A stretch of 52,076 bases of DNA. It comes from Paenibacillus vietnamensis. GTDB taxonomy: Bacteria > Bacillota > Bacilli > Paenibacillales > Paenibacillaceae. The notes beneath the pieces are model-generated. The model saw only the letters and a list, made by a program, of their open reading frames with translations. It was not told the DNA's origin and made no database searches. Of this stretch, positions 1 through 8,001 are shown piece after piece; within the stretch, counting starts at the first letter, position 1, and every line of letters begins with the position of its first letter. The translations under genes were made by a program, and so were the position numbers. The stretch covers positions 1 to 52,076 of the forward strand of contig NZ_JAHMHW010000029.1 of the NCBI RefSeq assembly GCF_020169515.1. The letters run 5' to 3'.

Positions 1-113
1 TAGTCTAATTTATTGTAGGGGAAGACTCCAGTTTAATTAGGGGGCTGTGGAGAAAACAAGGAAGAAATAGCGGAGAGAACGAACCTTACGCGAAATTTAA
101 GGAGAAAATAAAA

Positions 114-251
114 ATGGGAATTCTAAGTGGTAATCCGAAAGACGAACCTATGCATTACGGGGAAGTTTACAACGTTTGGATGGCTTCGTGGGGCGCGAAA
201 GGGGCAATATCCTGTTATCAGGCTTATTTTTTAAGAATTTTGCATCGATAG
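114..251 (+). pseudogene. Truncated DUF3231-family gene (45 codons)
   Basis: A short ORF starts at an ATG about 8 bases after an AAGGAGA ribosome site (99-105). It reads MGILSGNPKDEPMHYGEVYN and continues to a stop at 249-251. From memory, this opening is characteristic of DUF3231 (ferritin-like/spore-associated) proteins of Bacilli, which normally run to 170 residues or more. Here the match ends after about 40 codons, with an unrelated tail (FLRILHR) just before a terminator, so the 3' part appears deleted. Family assignment is from recognition of the N-terminus only; function is unknown. Confidence 0.6.
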
Positions 252-265
252 TCATAAAAGAGAAC

Positions 266-296
266 AGAGACGAGGGAGAGCCTCGTCTCTTTTTTG
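266..296 (+). terminator. Rho-independent terminator
   Basis: A 10-bp perfect stem (AGAGACGAGG, 266-275, with its complement 281-290) has a 5-base loop and is followed by a T run to 295. It ends the truncated DUF3231 unit. Because the AraC gene on the other strand stops at 333, the same hairpin could also terminate that gene, although its U-tract on that side is weaker. Confidence 0.85.
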
Positions 297-332
297 CGTA
301 ATTCCGAATGGAGCGGAAAGCAGGCGAATCCA

Positions 333-1214
333 TTACCGGTTGTACATCCGGAACTCGGAAGGCGTCATGCCCGTCTCTTCCTTAAAACTCCTGTGAAAAT
401 AATGCGGGCCTCCATAGCCAAGCCTGCTGGCAATGACATCGATCGGCTCGCCGGCAAGCAAAAGCCGTTTGGCATGGCGAATACGCTGCTCCATCATGTA
501 AGACTTCGGCGTTGATCCTACTGCCTTTTTGAATAACTCGGTGAAATAAGCGGTTTGATAACCGCAGGCATGGGCTAATTCAGGAACGGACCAGGCACGG
601 TCCTGATGCTGCTCCAGCAATTGCAGTGCCGGCATGATTTTACGTTTGCTGCCGGGCTCCTTCTCTTCTCTCAGATGGCGAAGCAGTTCTGCAAGAAGAA
701 GGCTCATTTTACCCCGGAGCGCGATTTCGTATCCGAACGACTGCAGCCGATATTCTTCCGCTATCCGGCTAATGATATCTTCCAGATGCGGCGCTCTTGT
801 TGTAAAGGGAAGGGTGAAGCTGTCGCCGTCGTGCATCTTAATGGCAAGGGTTACCGGCTCCCGGTTCAACTGTTCCCTATCGCAATATACCATACGGGGG
901 GACGGGTGAACGGGGCAGGCGGACTCGCGTTCCCAATCAAAATGAATGCTGTAATAGACAAAGGGGGTGTCCGAAGGGCTGCTCAGCATCATTGGCGTAC
1001 CGCCCCCATATAGGCCGAGATCTCCCGGGCGGAGCTCGAAGGATTGCAGGCCAAGCCGCAATTCGGCCGTTCCCGAAAGGAGATAGACGAGATGGTAATC
1101 TGGGATAATACGAGGTCCCCAGCCGTAACCCGGTGCTGCGGCGGTTGTGCCCGCGTAATTAACAGATGGCCGAAGCTTGTCAAACTGGCCTACGATTAGC
1201 GCACACAATTTCAT
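333..1214 (-). CDS. AraC-family transcriptional regulator (cupin + double HTH)
   Basis: This 293-residue protein has the classical AraC layout. An N-terminal beta-rich sensor half (about 25-130, with YHLVYLLSGTAEL and ELRPGDLGLY) resembles the cupin ligand pocket. The C-terminal DNA-binding domain has two helix-turn-helix units: SVPELAHACGYQTAYFTELF near 207 and IDVIASRLGYGGPHYFHRSF near 255, followed by the signature TGMTPSEFR. The gene is divergent from the GH106-like rhamnosidase at 1353 across 138 bp, so it probably senses a released sugar and controls that enzyme. The ligand is not predictable. AraC assignment is certain; the target is inferred from divergence. Confidence 0.93.
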   Translation of the reverse strand: MKLCALIVGQFDKLRPSVNYAGTTAAAPGYGWGPRIIPDYHLVYLLSGTAELRLGLQSFELRPGDLGLYGGGTPMMLSSPSDTPFVYYSIHFDWERESACPVHPSPRMVYCDREQLNREPVTLAIKMHDGDSFTLPFTTRAPHLEDIISRIAEEYRLQSFGYEIALRGKMSLLLAELLRHLREEKEPGSKRKIMPALQLLEQHQDRAWSVPELAHACGYQTAYFTELFKKAVGSTPKSYMMEQRIRHAKRLLLAGEPIDVIASRLGYGGPHYFHRSFKEETGMTPSEFRMYNR

Positions 1215-1352
1215 TCGCCTCCTTATTGCCTACATTATAAAGAAAATCCGGGAAAACTGCACGGTTAGCCGAGAAAGTTGCAATTACAGGCCGTGGCGCG
1301 CTCTGATATATTGGACTTTAACCAATCATTTGGCAAGGAGTGAGATAGCAAT

Positions 1353-3815
1353 ATGGTGCAGACGTTTGAAAGCTTAAAACAACATTTTACTGACCCGCCT
1401 GCCGAATTTTCGCCGATTCCGTTTTGGTTTTGGAATGATGAGTTATCGAAGGAAGAGATCATCCGGCAAATCCATGATTTCCACTCGAAGGAAGTGAATG
1501 GATTCGTTCTTCACCCCCGGATGGGATTGCCCCGGGAGATGCCTTATTTGTCGGACTCCTTCATGGAGATGGTAGAAGCGGCGGTAGCCGAAGCCGAGAA
1601 GCTGGGCATGAAAGTCATTCTTTACGATGAGGGGATGTACCCTTCCGGCTCCGCCTGCGGCATGGTCGTTAAGCAAAATGCCGGCTACGCCAGCCGCGGC
1701 CTGCAGCTCAGGGAGCATCCGTTAGGGGAAGGGAATGCTCCCGTGCGAATTCCTGTTTCACTGAGTCCGGGAGAGTCGCTCGTATCCGTACAAGCCGTTC
1801 GCAAGCAAACGGAACGCCGCATTGATGCAGGCAGTACCATCCTCCTTGCCTGCGTAGACGGATTTGTCGATTTCACCCCTCCGGTGCAGGGCGATTGGTC
1901 GGTACTTGTATTTGTGGATACGCCGTCGCAAGGGACGGTAAGGGGGGTTCATCCCGGACAGGATGACGGAGAACCCGATGCTCCGAAGGCCGCGGATTTG
2001 CTTAATCCGGAGGCAACAAAAGCCTTTATCTCGATCACACACGAACGCTACTACGAGAAGCTAAGCCGTTATTTCGGCGGAACGGTATTCGCCATGTTCA
2101 CCGACGAGCCGGATCTGCTCGGCCGGGGGCATGTGCGTGGTCTTAAGCCATGGACGCGGGCGTTCCTGAACGAATATGAGGCATGCGGCGGCGGCGAACG
2201 GGATTTGCCGGCGCTCTGGTTGGATGCGGGGGAGGAGACCGATTCCATCCGGTCGCGTTTTGATGCGGCGATTCGAAGCCGCTTGATCCGAACTTACTAC
2301 AAGCCCCTGGCCGATTGGTGTGAGGCGCACGGCATCGGGCTGACCGGCCATCCGGCGAGGAGCGACGATATTGGACTGTTGGAGCACTTTCAAATTCCCG
2401 GACAAGATGTCGTATGGCGATATATCGCGCCTGAAGACGACAAGTCGCTGACAGGCGTTCACAGTACGATGGGCAAATGCTCGTCCGACGCCGCGCGTCA
2501 CCGCGGCAAGCGCCGGAATTTGAACGAATGCTTCGGCGTGTGCGGCATCGAAGGCGGGTGGACGCTTAGCGCCGACAACATAAAATGGTATTTGGACTGG
2601 TTGTTCATTAGGGGCGTTAATCTTATTAGCCCTCATGCCTTCTATTATTCCATTCGAGGCGAGCGCAGAGACGAGAGACCGCCGGATGTGGGCCCGAACA
2701 ATATTTGGTGGCCGGAATACGCCAGGTTCTCCCGCTATATCAAACGAATGTCCTGGCTGATGACAGACTCCTTGAACAGCGCGAAGGTCGCCGTGCTTGC
2801 GGGCGAAGCTTTCCTGCCGTGGCAGATCGTCAAGCCCCTGTACCAGTCCCAGATCGAATTCAATTATTTGGAGGAAAGTCTGCTAGCAGGCAGATGCGAG
2901 ATGATCGGCGGTACGATTCATATCGCGGGATATCGTTACCAGGCGGTTCTGATCGAGAACGGACGGCGACTGTCGCAGTCCAGTTGGCAGAGCCTTAAGA
3001 AGTTCGCTGAGCAGGGCGGCCGCCTTATCGAGCTAATCGCAGATGGCGAAAGCTCCCCGGACATCGGGCAATTACAGGTGAATGAGGAGTCACGGATACC
3101 GGAGCTGCTCGCCGGCACTTCCGGGACGGATTATGCGATAGAGCCTGCTGCCGCGGCGATTCGGATTAGCCGTATTCAGAAGGAGGGCCGTCTGTTCTAC
3201 GTCATTGTGAATGAAGGCGAGACCGCTTACCATGGGAAGCTGCGGATGAGCGATACCGGCTTGACGGAATACTGGCGTCCTTGGACGGGAGAGTGCGATG
3301 CCGCCGCAGCCGAACAGTCGGAGGATGGTTTGACCATAGCCATTGCTGTAGAGCGTAGAGAAAGCTTAATCGTTGCCGTTGATCCAGGCCGTTCTCATGA
3401 AGGTGGGGGGCATCCGCTGGAAGCGAAGGCGATTTTGGATTTATCGCAAGGCTGGCGCGTGATCGAGGGTCCATGGAAGGGAAAATTAGCAGAGCTGTCG
3501 TCATGGACGGAATGGGAGGAGCTGACAAACTTCTCCGGAACGGTTGTGTACGAGAAGGAGTTCCAACTGGAAGATCCGGCCGAGGCTTCCGCTTGGATGC
3601 TGGAGTTAGGCGACGTGCATGAAGTCGCCGGCTTGCAGGTGAACGGCAAGGAAGCGGGCATTCAATTCTGGAAGCCATACGTGTTCGAAATCGGCAGGCA
3701 CTTGCAGCCGGGCACAAACGTATTGCGCGTATCCGTGACGAATAGTTTGGCTAACGTATACGATGGCAAATCATTGCCTTCAGGACTGATTGGTCCAGTA
3801 AGAATTTACGGATAA
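1353..3815 (+). CDS. GH106-like alpha-L-rhamnosidase, intracellular
   Basis: The 820-residue protein opens with features typical of GH106: PIPFWFWNDEL near residue 23, a GFVLHPRMGLP segment near 50, and VILYDEGMYPSG near 89. The central barrel carries FAMFTDEPDLLG (about 248) and GLTGHPARSDDIGLLEHF (about 328). The last ~150 residues form a galactose-binding-like beta-sandwich of the GH2 sugar-binding type (FSGTVVYEKEF, VNGKEAGIQFW). GH106 enzymes cleave terminal alpha-L-rhamnose, for example from rhamnogalacturonan II or I. At 820 residues it is shorter than many GH106 members. No signal peptide is visible, so it should act on imported oligosaccharides. The ATG at 1353 follows AAGGAG at 1337. 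It is divergent from an AraC gene. Substrate specificity is inferred from family. Confidence 0.8.
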   Translation: MVQTFESLKQHFTDPPAEFSPIPFWFWNDELSKEEIIRQIHDFHSKEVNGFVLHPRMGLPREMPYLSDSFMEMVEAAVAEAEKLGMKVILYDEGMYPSGSACGMVVKQNAGYASRGLQLREHPLGEGNAPVRIPVSLSPGESLVSVQAVRKQTERRIDAGSTILLACVDGFVDFTPPVQGDWSVLVFVDTPSQGTVRGVHPGQDDGEPDAPKAADLLNPEATKAFISITHERYYEKLSRYFGGTVFAMFTDEPDLLGRGHVRGLKPWTRAFLNEYEACGGGERDLPALWLDAGEETDSIRSRFDAAIRSRLIRTYYKPLADWCEAHGIGLTGHPARSDDIGLLEHFQIPGQDVVWRYIAPEDDKSLTGVHSTMGKCSSDAARHRGKRRNLNECFGVCGIEGGWTLSADNIKWYLDWLFIRGVNLISPHAFYYSIRGERRDERPPDVGPNNIWWPEYARFSRYIKRMSWLMTDSLNSAKVAVLAGEAFLPWQIVKPLYQSQIEFNYLEESLLAGRCEMIGGTIHIAGYRYQAVLIENGRRLSQSSWQSLKKFAEQGGRLIELIADGESSPDIGQLQVNEESRIPELLAGTSGTDYAIEPAAAAIRISRIQKEGRLFYVIVNEGETAYHGKLRMSDTGLTEYWRPWTGECDAAAAEQSEDGLTIAIAVERRESLIVAVDPGRSHEGGGHPLEAKAILDLSQGWRVIEGPWKGKLAELSSWTEWEELTNFSGTVVYEKEFQLEDPAEASAWMLELGDVHEVAGLQVNGKEAGIQFWKPYVFEIGRHLQPGTNVLRVSVTNSLANVYDGKSLPSGLIGPVRIYG

Positions 3816-3822
3816 TAATACG

Positions 3823-3860
3823 GAAGGGGCAAGTATCCGGCTGCCGGGTACTGCCCCTTC
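3823..3860 (+). terminator. Terminator hairpin after the GH106-like gene
   Basis: A long stem pairs GAAGGGGCAAGTA and CCGG on the left with CCGG, TACTGCCCCTTC on the right around a CTG loop, 8 bases after the rhamnosidase stop. The following tract (TATTACATT) is only weakly T-rich. Confidence 0.65.
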
Positions 3861-3863
3861 TAT

Positions 3864-4088
3864 TACATTCCAGTCTGGCATACGCTCGCCGATATAAGAA
3901 TGCAACGTGTTCGAACGCAGGAAGAAACCTGGATCAAATTGGAAGGATGCGATGAAGGGGGAGGTAGTTGGTCGAGTGATTCGGATACGACAATCATGAC
4001 CTTCCAACATAACGGAACGGAGAAGTGGGGAGAGTACATGACAAACCCGCTCATTTTCCGGATTTATGAGGTTCGTGGAACCTTCTAA
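3864..4088 (+). pseudogene. Possible C-terminal remnant of an unidentified protein
   Basis: One frame is open from about 3850 to a stop at 4086-4088 and reads like real protein (for example IPVWHTLADIRMQRVRTQEE and TFQHNGTEKWGEYMTNPLIF). It has no ribosome site before the only internal ATG (3900) and overlaps the last codons of the convergent SulP gene. I do not recognise the family. It may be the decayed 3' end of a lost gene, like the other gene ends near 7.6-8.1 kb, or a chance open frame. Confidence 0.3.
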
Positions 4089-5805
4089 TTAGTAGGTTCT
4101 CTTTCGACACTGCTTCACATTCACGGAATGCGAAATGTTTACAACCAACACATTTGTTGAGGTCCAGCAGGGTTAATGCGTAATCAATTGCCTCACCTGT
4201 ATGCTCAAAAAAGTGATCCTCTCCGACAAGTGAATACAATCCTGTTTTCTTAAATACTTTCAAAGACTGTTGTTGAACTCCCGAAATAAGGACGCTCCCG
4301 CCCAATTTCTCGAAATCATACACCAATCGGGCTAGCTTGGACTCGCCGGTCGTATCTGTGTAGGGTACCTTCGACATACGCAATAGTAAAATTTTTGGCC
4401 TTAGATAAATCATGTCCATAATAAACTTTTCTAATTTATTGGCGGTGCCGAAGAACAGCGGTCCTTCAAGTGTGAAAATGCTGATTTGCGGACAATCATG
4501 ACTTTCGTTCACCATGTATGCTTTCACTTTTTCGTGTTTGTCGGTAGAATCGGGTAAAACTTTGGATACCGTCAATAATTCACTCATTCGCTTTACAAAC
4601 AGAAGTACGGATAAGATTAAGCCGGCTTCAACAGCCGTTGTTAAGTTCGTAAGTATCGTTAGTAAAAAGGTGATCAGAAGCACAAAAGAATCGCTTGTTT
4701 TCGTTTTCAGGATATGAGCGAATTCTTTCCGCTCACTCATATTCCACGCAACCAACATGAGAATGGGAGCCATACTTGCAAGTGGAATAAGAGAAGCGTA
4801 AGGAGCAAACAAAAGGAGTACAAGCAAAACGACAATTCCATGAATAATACCGGAAAATGGAGATGCAGCCCCGTTTTTAATGTTGGTTGCTGTTCGTGCG
4901 ATTGCTCCAGTCGCCGGAATTCCTCCAAAGAGAGGTGTTACTATGTTCGCAATGCCTTGGCCAATTAGCTCACGATTACTGTTATGGCGAGTACCGGTCA
5001 TTCCATCGGCCACAACAGCCGATAACAAGGATTCTATCCCCCCTAATATGGCAATAATCAGGGCAGGTTGAATCAAGGTATACAAACGATCCACGGTTAT
5101 GTCAGGGAAATGAAAATGGGGAAGCGTGCTCGAAATTTCCCCGAATGAAGAACCAATCGTTGCTACATGTCCTTTGAAGAACAAGGCTGCTATAACACTT
5201 GATGCCACAAGCCCCACTAACGAACCGGGAATCTTGGACAAAAATCTCGGCGAAAGTAGAGCTGTCGCTAAACAAATGGCAGCCGTAAAAACGCTGTAGA
5301 TATTAATGGATGCTATATGCGTCACAATTTCGTTCATATTAGGAAGAAAATTTTCGTGTTTTTTCATATCATGAAGTCCTAAAAAATTAGCGATTTGACC
5401 GCTGAAGATGATGACGGCAATTCCTGCCGTAAACCCGATCGTTACGGGACGAGGGATAAATTTAATCAATGCGCCAAGCTTGAATACTCCCATGAAAACT
5501 AGAATGATTCCTGCTAAAAATCCGGCGATTAATAAATTTTCGTACCCATATTGTAGGACGATTGCGAAAAGAATGGGGATAAAGGCACCGGTCGGGCCGC
5601 CAATTTGAAATTTGGAGCCTCCGAACAACGATATTAAAATCCCGGCAATGATGGTTGTATAAATGCCGTACTCAGGCTTGACCCCGGAGGCAATAGCAAA
5701 CGCCATCCCTAATGGGATGGCGATAATTCCAACTAGTAGCCCTGAAATGAGATCCTTACGAAAGGAGGCTGCATGATATTCATTATATCTTCCCGTCCAT
5801 TTCAT
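4051..5805 (-). CDS. SulP-family anion permease with STAS domain
   Basis: The 584-residue membrane protein starts with the SulP signature region (ASFRKDLISGLLVGIIAIPL, residues 13-32). Ten or more hydrophobic segments follow to about residue 400. A cytoplasmic STAS domain is at about 430-550 (FTLEGPLFFGTANKLEKFI, then VPYTDTTG). SulP proteins transport sulfate, bicarbonate or dicarboxylates; the substrate cannot be decided here. Unusually, the tail after STAS carries a small cysteine cluster (CVGCKHFAFREC), suggesting a metal or redox site. It lies downstream of an ArsR gene on the same strand. A terminator separates them, and the gene has its own promoter with an operator-like inverted repeat at +1. 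Confidence 0.9.
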   Translation of the reverse strand: MKWTGRYNEYHAASFRKDLISGLLVGIIAIPLGMAFAIASGVKPEYGIYTTIIAGILISLFGGSKFQIGGPTGAFIPILFAIVLQYGYENLLIAGFLAGIILVFMGVFKLGALIKFIPRPVTIGFTAGIAVIIFSGQIANFLGLHDMKKHENFLPNMNEIVTHIASINIYSVFTAAICLATALLSPRFLSKIPGSLVGLVASSVIAALFFKGHVATIGSSFGEISSTLPHFHFPDITVDRLYTLIQPALIIAILGGIESLLSAVVADGMTGTRHNSNRELIGQGIANIVTPLFGGIPATGAIARTATNIKNGAASPFSGIIHGIVVLLVLLLFAPYASLIPLASMAPILMLVAWNMSERKEFAHILKTKTSDSFVLLITFLLTILTNLTTAVEAGLILSVLLFVKRMSELLTVSKVLPDSTDKHEKVKAYMVNESHDCPQISIFTLEGPLFFGTANKLEKFIMDMIYLRPKILLLRMSKVPYTDTTGESKLARLVYDFEKLGGSVLISGVQQQSLKVFKKTGLYSLVGEDHFFEHTGEAIDYALTLLDLNKCVGCKHFAFRECEAVSKENLLIRRFHEPHKSGK

Positions 5806-5822
5806 CTAAGTACCTCTATTCC

Positions 5823-5879
5823 TATATATTTGATTATTTGAATATATAAAATGTACTCCTGAGAGCCTGCAAAAGTCAA
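5823..5879 (-). promoter_or_regulatory. SulP promoter with inverted-repeat operator at +1
   Basis: On the minus strand, TTGACT (5879-5874) and TACATT (5855-5850) are 18 bases apart. An inverted repeat TATATATT...AATATATA (5823-5848) covers the predicted start site. It resembles the perfect palindrome at 6450-6469, so binding by the neighbouring ArsR repressor is likely. This is an inference from position and similarity. Confidence 0.55.
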
Positions 5880-5914
5880 ACGTAAAAATCCGAATTCTTT
5901 CCCCGAAAATGCAA

Positions 5915-5967
5915 GAAAAAAGAAAAAAAACAAGGTGCTCCTTGAAATTGCTCATGAATGCCCTTGT
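5915..5967 (-). terminator. Terminator after the arsR-like gene
   Basis: On the minus strand ACAAGG (5967-5962) pairs with CCTTGT (5935-5930) around a long inner loop and is followed by a T-rich tract (5929-5915). It lies 9 bases after the ArsR stop codon. Confidence 0.65.
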
Positions 5968-5975
5968 TTTATTGA

Positions 5976-6311
5976 TTATTGTTCCTTCCGAATAACCTCA
6001 AGCAGCGAAATAGCATCGACGAGATGATTGTCAAAAATCTGCTTCGCAACAGCCAGCAACTCTTTAATCAGCGGATCTCTCAATGAATAAATCACTGATG
6101 TTCCATCTTTTATGCCACTCACTACATTTTTATTTCGCAGTACGGACAGTTGCTGAGAAACGGCAGAACCTTCTGAACCTAAGATGTTCTGTAATTCGTT
6201 AACGTTTCTATCGCCTTCGCTTAGAACTTCAAGTATTCGAATTCTCATTGGATGAGCTAGCGCTTTAAAAAAGTCTGCCTTAAACTGTTGAATATTTTGA
6301 TTCTGATTCAT
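5976..6311 (-). CDS. ArsR-family winged-helix repressor without cysteines
   Basis: This 111-residue protein has the ArsR/SmtB core. It includes FFKALAHPMRIRILEVLSEG (residues 14-33), a recognition-helix region GSAVSQQLSVLRNKNVVSGI (about 48-67) and a wing (KDGTSVIYSLRDP). There is no cysteine at all, so the classical thiol metal sites of ArsR, CadC or SmtB are absent; it must sense something else or use non-thiol ligands. Inverted repeats of the ATTCAA/TTGAAT type overlap +1 at its own promoter, at the SulP promoter and at the promoter of the gene at 6499. This points to a local three-promoter regulon and autoregulation. Confidence 0.88.
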   Translation of the reverse strand: MNQNQNIQQFKADFFKALAHPMRIRILEVLSEGDRNVNELQNILGSEGSAVSQQLSVLRNKNVVSGIKDGTSVIYSLRDPLIKELLAVAKQIFDNHLVDAISLLEVIRKEQ

Positions 6312-6330
6312 AGCACATGCTCCTTAACAC

Positions 6331-6355
6331 TCGAACTTTTGAATATATGATTATA
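6331..6355 (-). promoter_or_regulatory. arsR-like gene promoter with imperfect operator
   Basis: On the minus strand a TATAAT box (6355-6350) is followed by ATATTCAAAAGTTCGAGT, an imperfect version of the ArsR-type inverted repeat, at the predicted +1. No good -35 box was seen. The geometry matches the other two putative operators and suggests autorepression. Confidence 0.5.
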
Positions 6356-6413
6356 ATAGCATATTTCAAATCATCCTTTGTGGATAAAGGAAAAAAGCTC
6401 AGGAATCAATTGA

Positions 6414-6469
6414 TTGTTATTTGGATGGATCTGCATTATAATGATTCTTATATTCAAATTTTTGAATAT
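6414..6469 (+). promoter_or_regulatory. Promoter with perfect 20-bp ArsR-type palindrome
   Basis: TTGTTA (6414-6419) and TATAAT (6437-6442) are 17 bases apart. The palindrome ATATTCAAATTTTTGAATAT (6450-6469) begins exactly where transcription should start. This is the best operator candidate for the divergent ArsR protein and would repress the cysteine-rich gene at 6499. Confidence 0.7.
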
Positions 6470-6498
6470 TTGATTTTTAGTTAAAAGGTGGACGACGA

Positions 6499-7140
6499 AT
6501 GCCAAGCTTTCATTCAAATGACCAATCACAACCCAATTCGCAGTCCTTTTACGAATCAACCTGCAAAATGACGAATATGAGTAGACAAACGGTTATCAAG
6601 ATTGGCGTCGATGCTTTGATTGAGGCCGGTTCCGATTTGATTTGCAAGGTCTGTATTATGAATGGGGGTTCCTGTTGTAATGGTTGCCGCCATCTTGCGG
6701 ATGGAATTGGATGTAAAGAGCGTAATACAAGTTGTACGGCATGGTTGTGCGGATTTCTAAAATACCTGCTATATGCAACAGGGCTCCTGAAGGAATGGGA
6801 TCATTTTTGGAGTCAAGTTCCTGGCCAAGATTATCGCGAAGATTTCACGCCGGAGTATTTTTTCGTGGAGAAGCCTTTACAAATGAAAAGTTTTCGGAAT
6901 CTAAGTGAAGCCCTGGCGGCTGACCTGCAGGAGCTAGAATCAAGACATATTGCGATAGGGTTCATTATAACGCTCCGGGAGAAAATAGATAAAAACATCG
7001 ATCGATTGGATCAGTGCAAGAATGATCCCAAAAGGCGGATTAAAATCGAAAGAAATATTAAAGTGTTATCTAGCCCGTTTCATCGTTTCCAAAACGAACT
7101 GCGTGAATACCATCATCAACTGAAGAACTCTCACACGTAA
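6499..7140 (+). CDS. Cysteine-rich protein of unknown function
   Basis: The 213-residue protein is not recognised. Residues about 50-85 hold a dense cysteine block: CKVC, then CC..C, then a single C, then C and a final C within about 36 residues. This could bind a metal or an iron-sulfur cluster, or act in thiol chemistry. The second half is charged and helical (LQELESRHIAIGFIITLREK), suggesting a helical bundle or coiled coil. There is no signal peptide or membrane anchor. The ATG follows AAGGTGG (6486). A perfect ArsR-type operator sits at its start site, so it probably belongs to the same response as the SulP permease. The gene is ordinary and intact; only its role is unknown. Confidence 0.8.
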   Translation: MPSFHSNDQSQPNSQSFYESTCKMTNMSRQTVIKIGVDALIEAGSDLICKVCIMNGGSCCNGCRHLADGIGCKERNTSCTAWLCGFLKYLLYATGLLKEWDHFWSQVPGQDYREDFTPEYFFVEKPLQMKSFRNLSEALAADLQELESRHIAIGFIITLREKIDKNIDRLDQCKNDPKRRIKIERNIKVLSSPFHRFQNELREYHHQLKNSHT

Positions 7141-7249
7141 CGATTACTAGCAGTTAGGTTTGTCATAGCGCAAAGGCTGTGATAGGATGTATGCCTACCG
7201 AACCCTTGAAAGTTATTGCACAGATCGAATAGATAGGAGAGAATGAACG

Positions 7250-7591
7250 ATGGCGGATTTTCCAAATTGTCCTCTATGTAACTCGGAGTATACTTACGAA
7301 GACAGAGGATTATTTATTTGCCCGGTATGCAGTCACGAGTGGTTGAAAGAATCGGAAACTGAGAACAGTGAAGAAAATAAGATTATCAAAGATTCTAATG
7401 GGAATGTATTAAGCGACGGCGATTCCGTGACCATAATCAAAGATCTAAAAGTTAAAGGAAGTACATCTGTTTTAAAATTAGGTACAAAAGTAAAGAATAT
7501 TCGCATTGTCGATGGGGATCATGACATTGAATGCAAGATCGACGGTTTTGGAGCGATGAAACTGAAGTCCGAATTTGTAAAAAAAGGGTAG
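7250..7591 (+). CDS. yjdM: YjdM/PhnA-type zinc-ribbon protein
   Basis: This 113-residue protein has an N-terminal zinc ribbon (CPLCNSEYTYEDRGLFICPV, residues 7-26) and the conserved C-terminal PhnA domain (IKDSNGNVLSDGDSVTIIKD, followed by LKVKG and ending in GFGAMKLKSEFVKKG). The family was named for phosphonate use in Escherichia coli, but YjdM is not a phosphonate enzyme and its cellular role is unsettled. The ATG follows a GATAGGAGAG ribosome site. The gene ends exactly where a foreign GMC-oxidoreductase fragment begins, so its 3' flank is a rearrangement junction. Confidence 0.93.
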   Translation: MADFPNCPLCNSEYTYEDRGLFICPVCSHEWLKESETENSEENKIIKDSNGNVLSDGDSVTIIKDLKVKGSTSVLKLGTKVKNIRIVDGDHDIECKIDGFGAMKLKSEFVKKG

Positions 7592-7766
7592 GCAATCCTA
7601 TGGACAGACGCATGTTATCGATAATTTATTCATCTGCGATGCTAGCACATTCGTGACTTCTGGCGGAGGGAACCCGACCAATACCGTTATGTCGCTAGCG
7701 CTGCGAACGGCAGATTATATCATTGAGAAAGCAAGAAAAAGGGAACTGCAGGCTAGCCGGTCTTAA
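7592..7766 (+). pseudogene. 3' remnant of a GMC oxidoreductase gene
   Basis: Directly after the YjdM stop, one frame encodes the C-terminal end of a GMC flavin oxidoreductase: YGQTHVIDNLFICDAS, then SGGGNPTNTVMSLALRTADY, ending at a TAA (7764-7766). The conserved Asn-Pro-Thr of the active-site loop is present but no start, FAD motif or body remains. It is a different subtype from the GMC half of the fusion gene at 14295. It shows that a larger gene was lost at this junction. Confidence 0.8.
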
Positions 7767-7788
7767 CCGGCCGGCCTGCAGTTTTTTG
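7746..7788 (+). terminator. Rho-independent terminator
   Basis: CTGCAGGC (7746-7753) and GCCGG (7756-7760) pair with CCGGC (7767-7771) and GCCTGCAG (7774-7781), followed by six T. The stop codon of the GMC remnant lies in the loop. It is the original terminator of the lost gene. Confidence 0.85.
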
Positions 7789-7810
7789 TTGCATTTCGTA
7801 TGCGTATCGG

Positions 7811-8000
7811 TCAGCAATGTGCTTGATAGTCCTCGCTGAACAAACGCGGCTCCCAGCCGACATCCCCATAAATGCCCGCGCCCCCGAATTCCGTCATCAG
7901 CACCGGCGTATTGCCGGCTCCCATGGCTTCGGCTCGTTCATGGAACTGCCGCAGCATATCCTTAAAGCCGTCGACTTTCCCTTCATACCAGCCGTAGACC
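7811..8000 (-). pseudogene. 3' remnant of a GH2 glycosidase gene
   Basis: The minus strand encodes VYGWYEGKVDGFKDMLRQFH, followed by GNTPVLMTEFGGAGIYGDVG and ending at a TGA (7813-7811). This is the stretch of a GH2 beta-glucuronidase/beta-galactosidase that carries the nucleophile (Glu in TEFG) and the end of the barrel. Everything upstream is missing, cut at about 8000 where an AraC fragment on the other strand begins. It is non-functional. Confidence 0.75.
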
Positions 8001-8001
8001 T

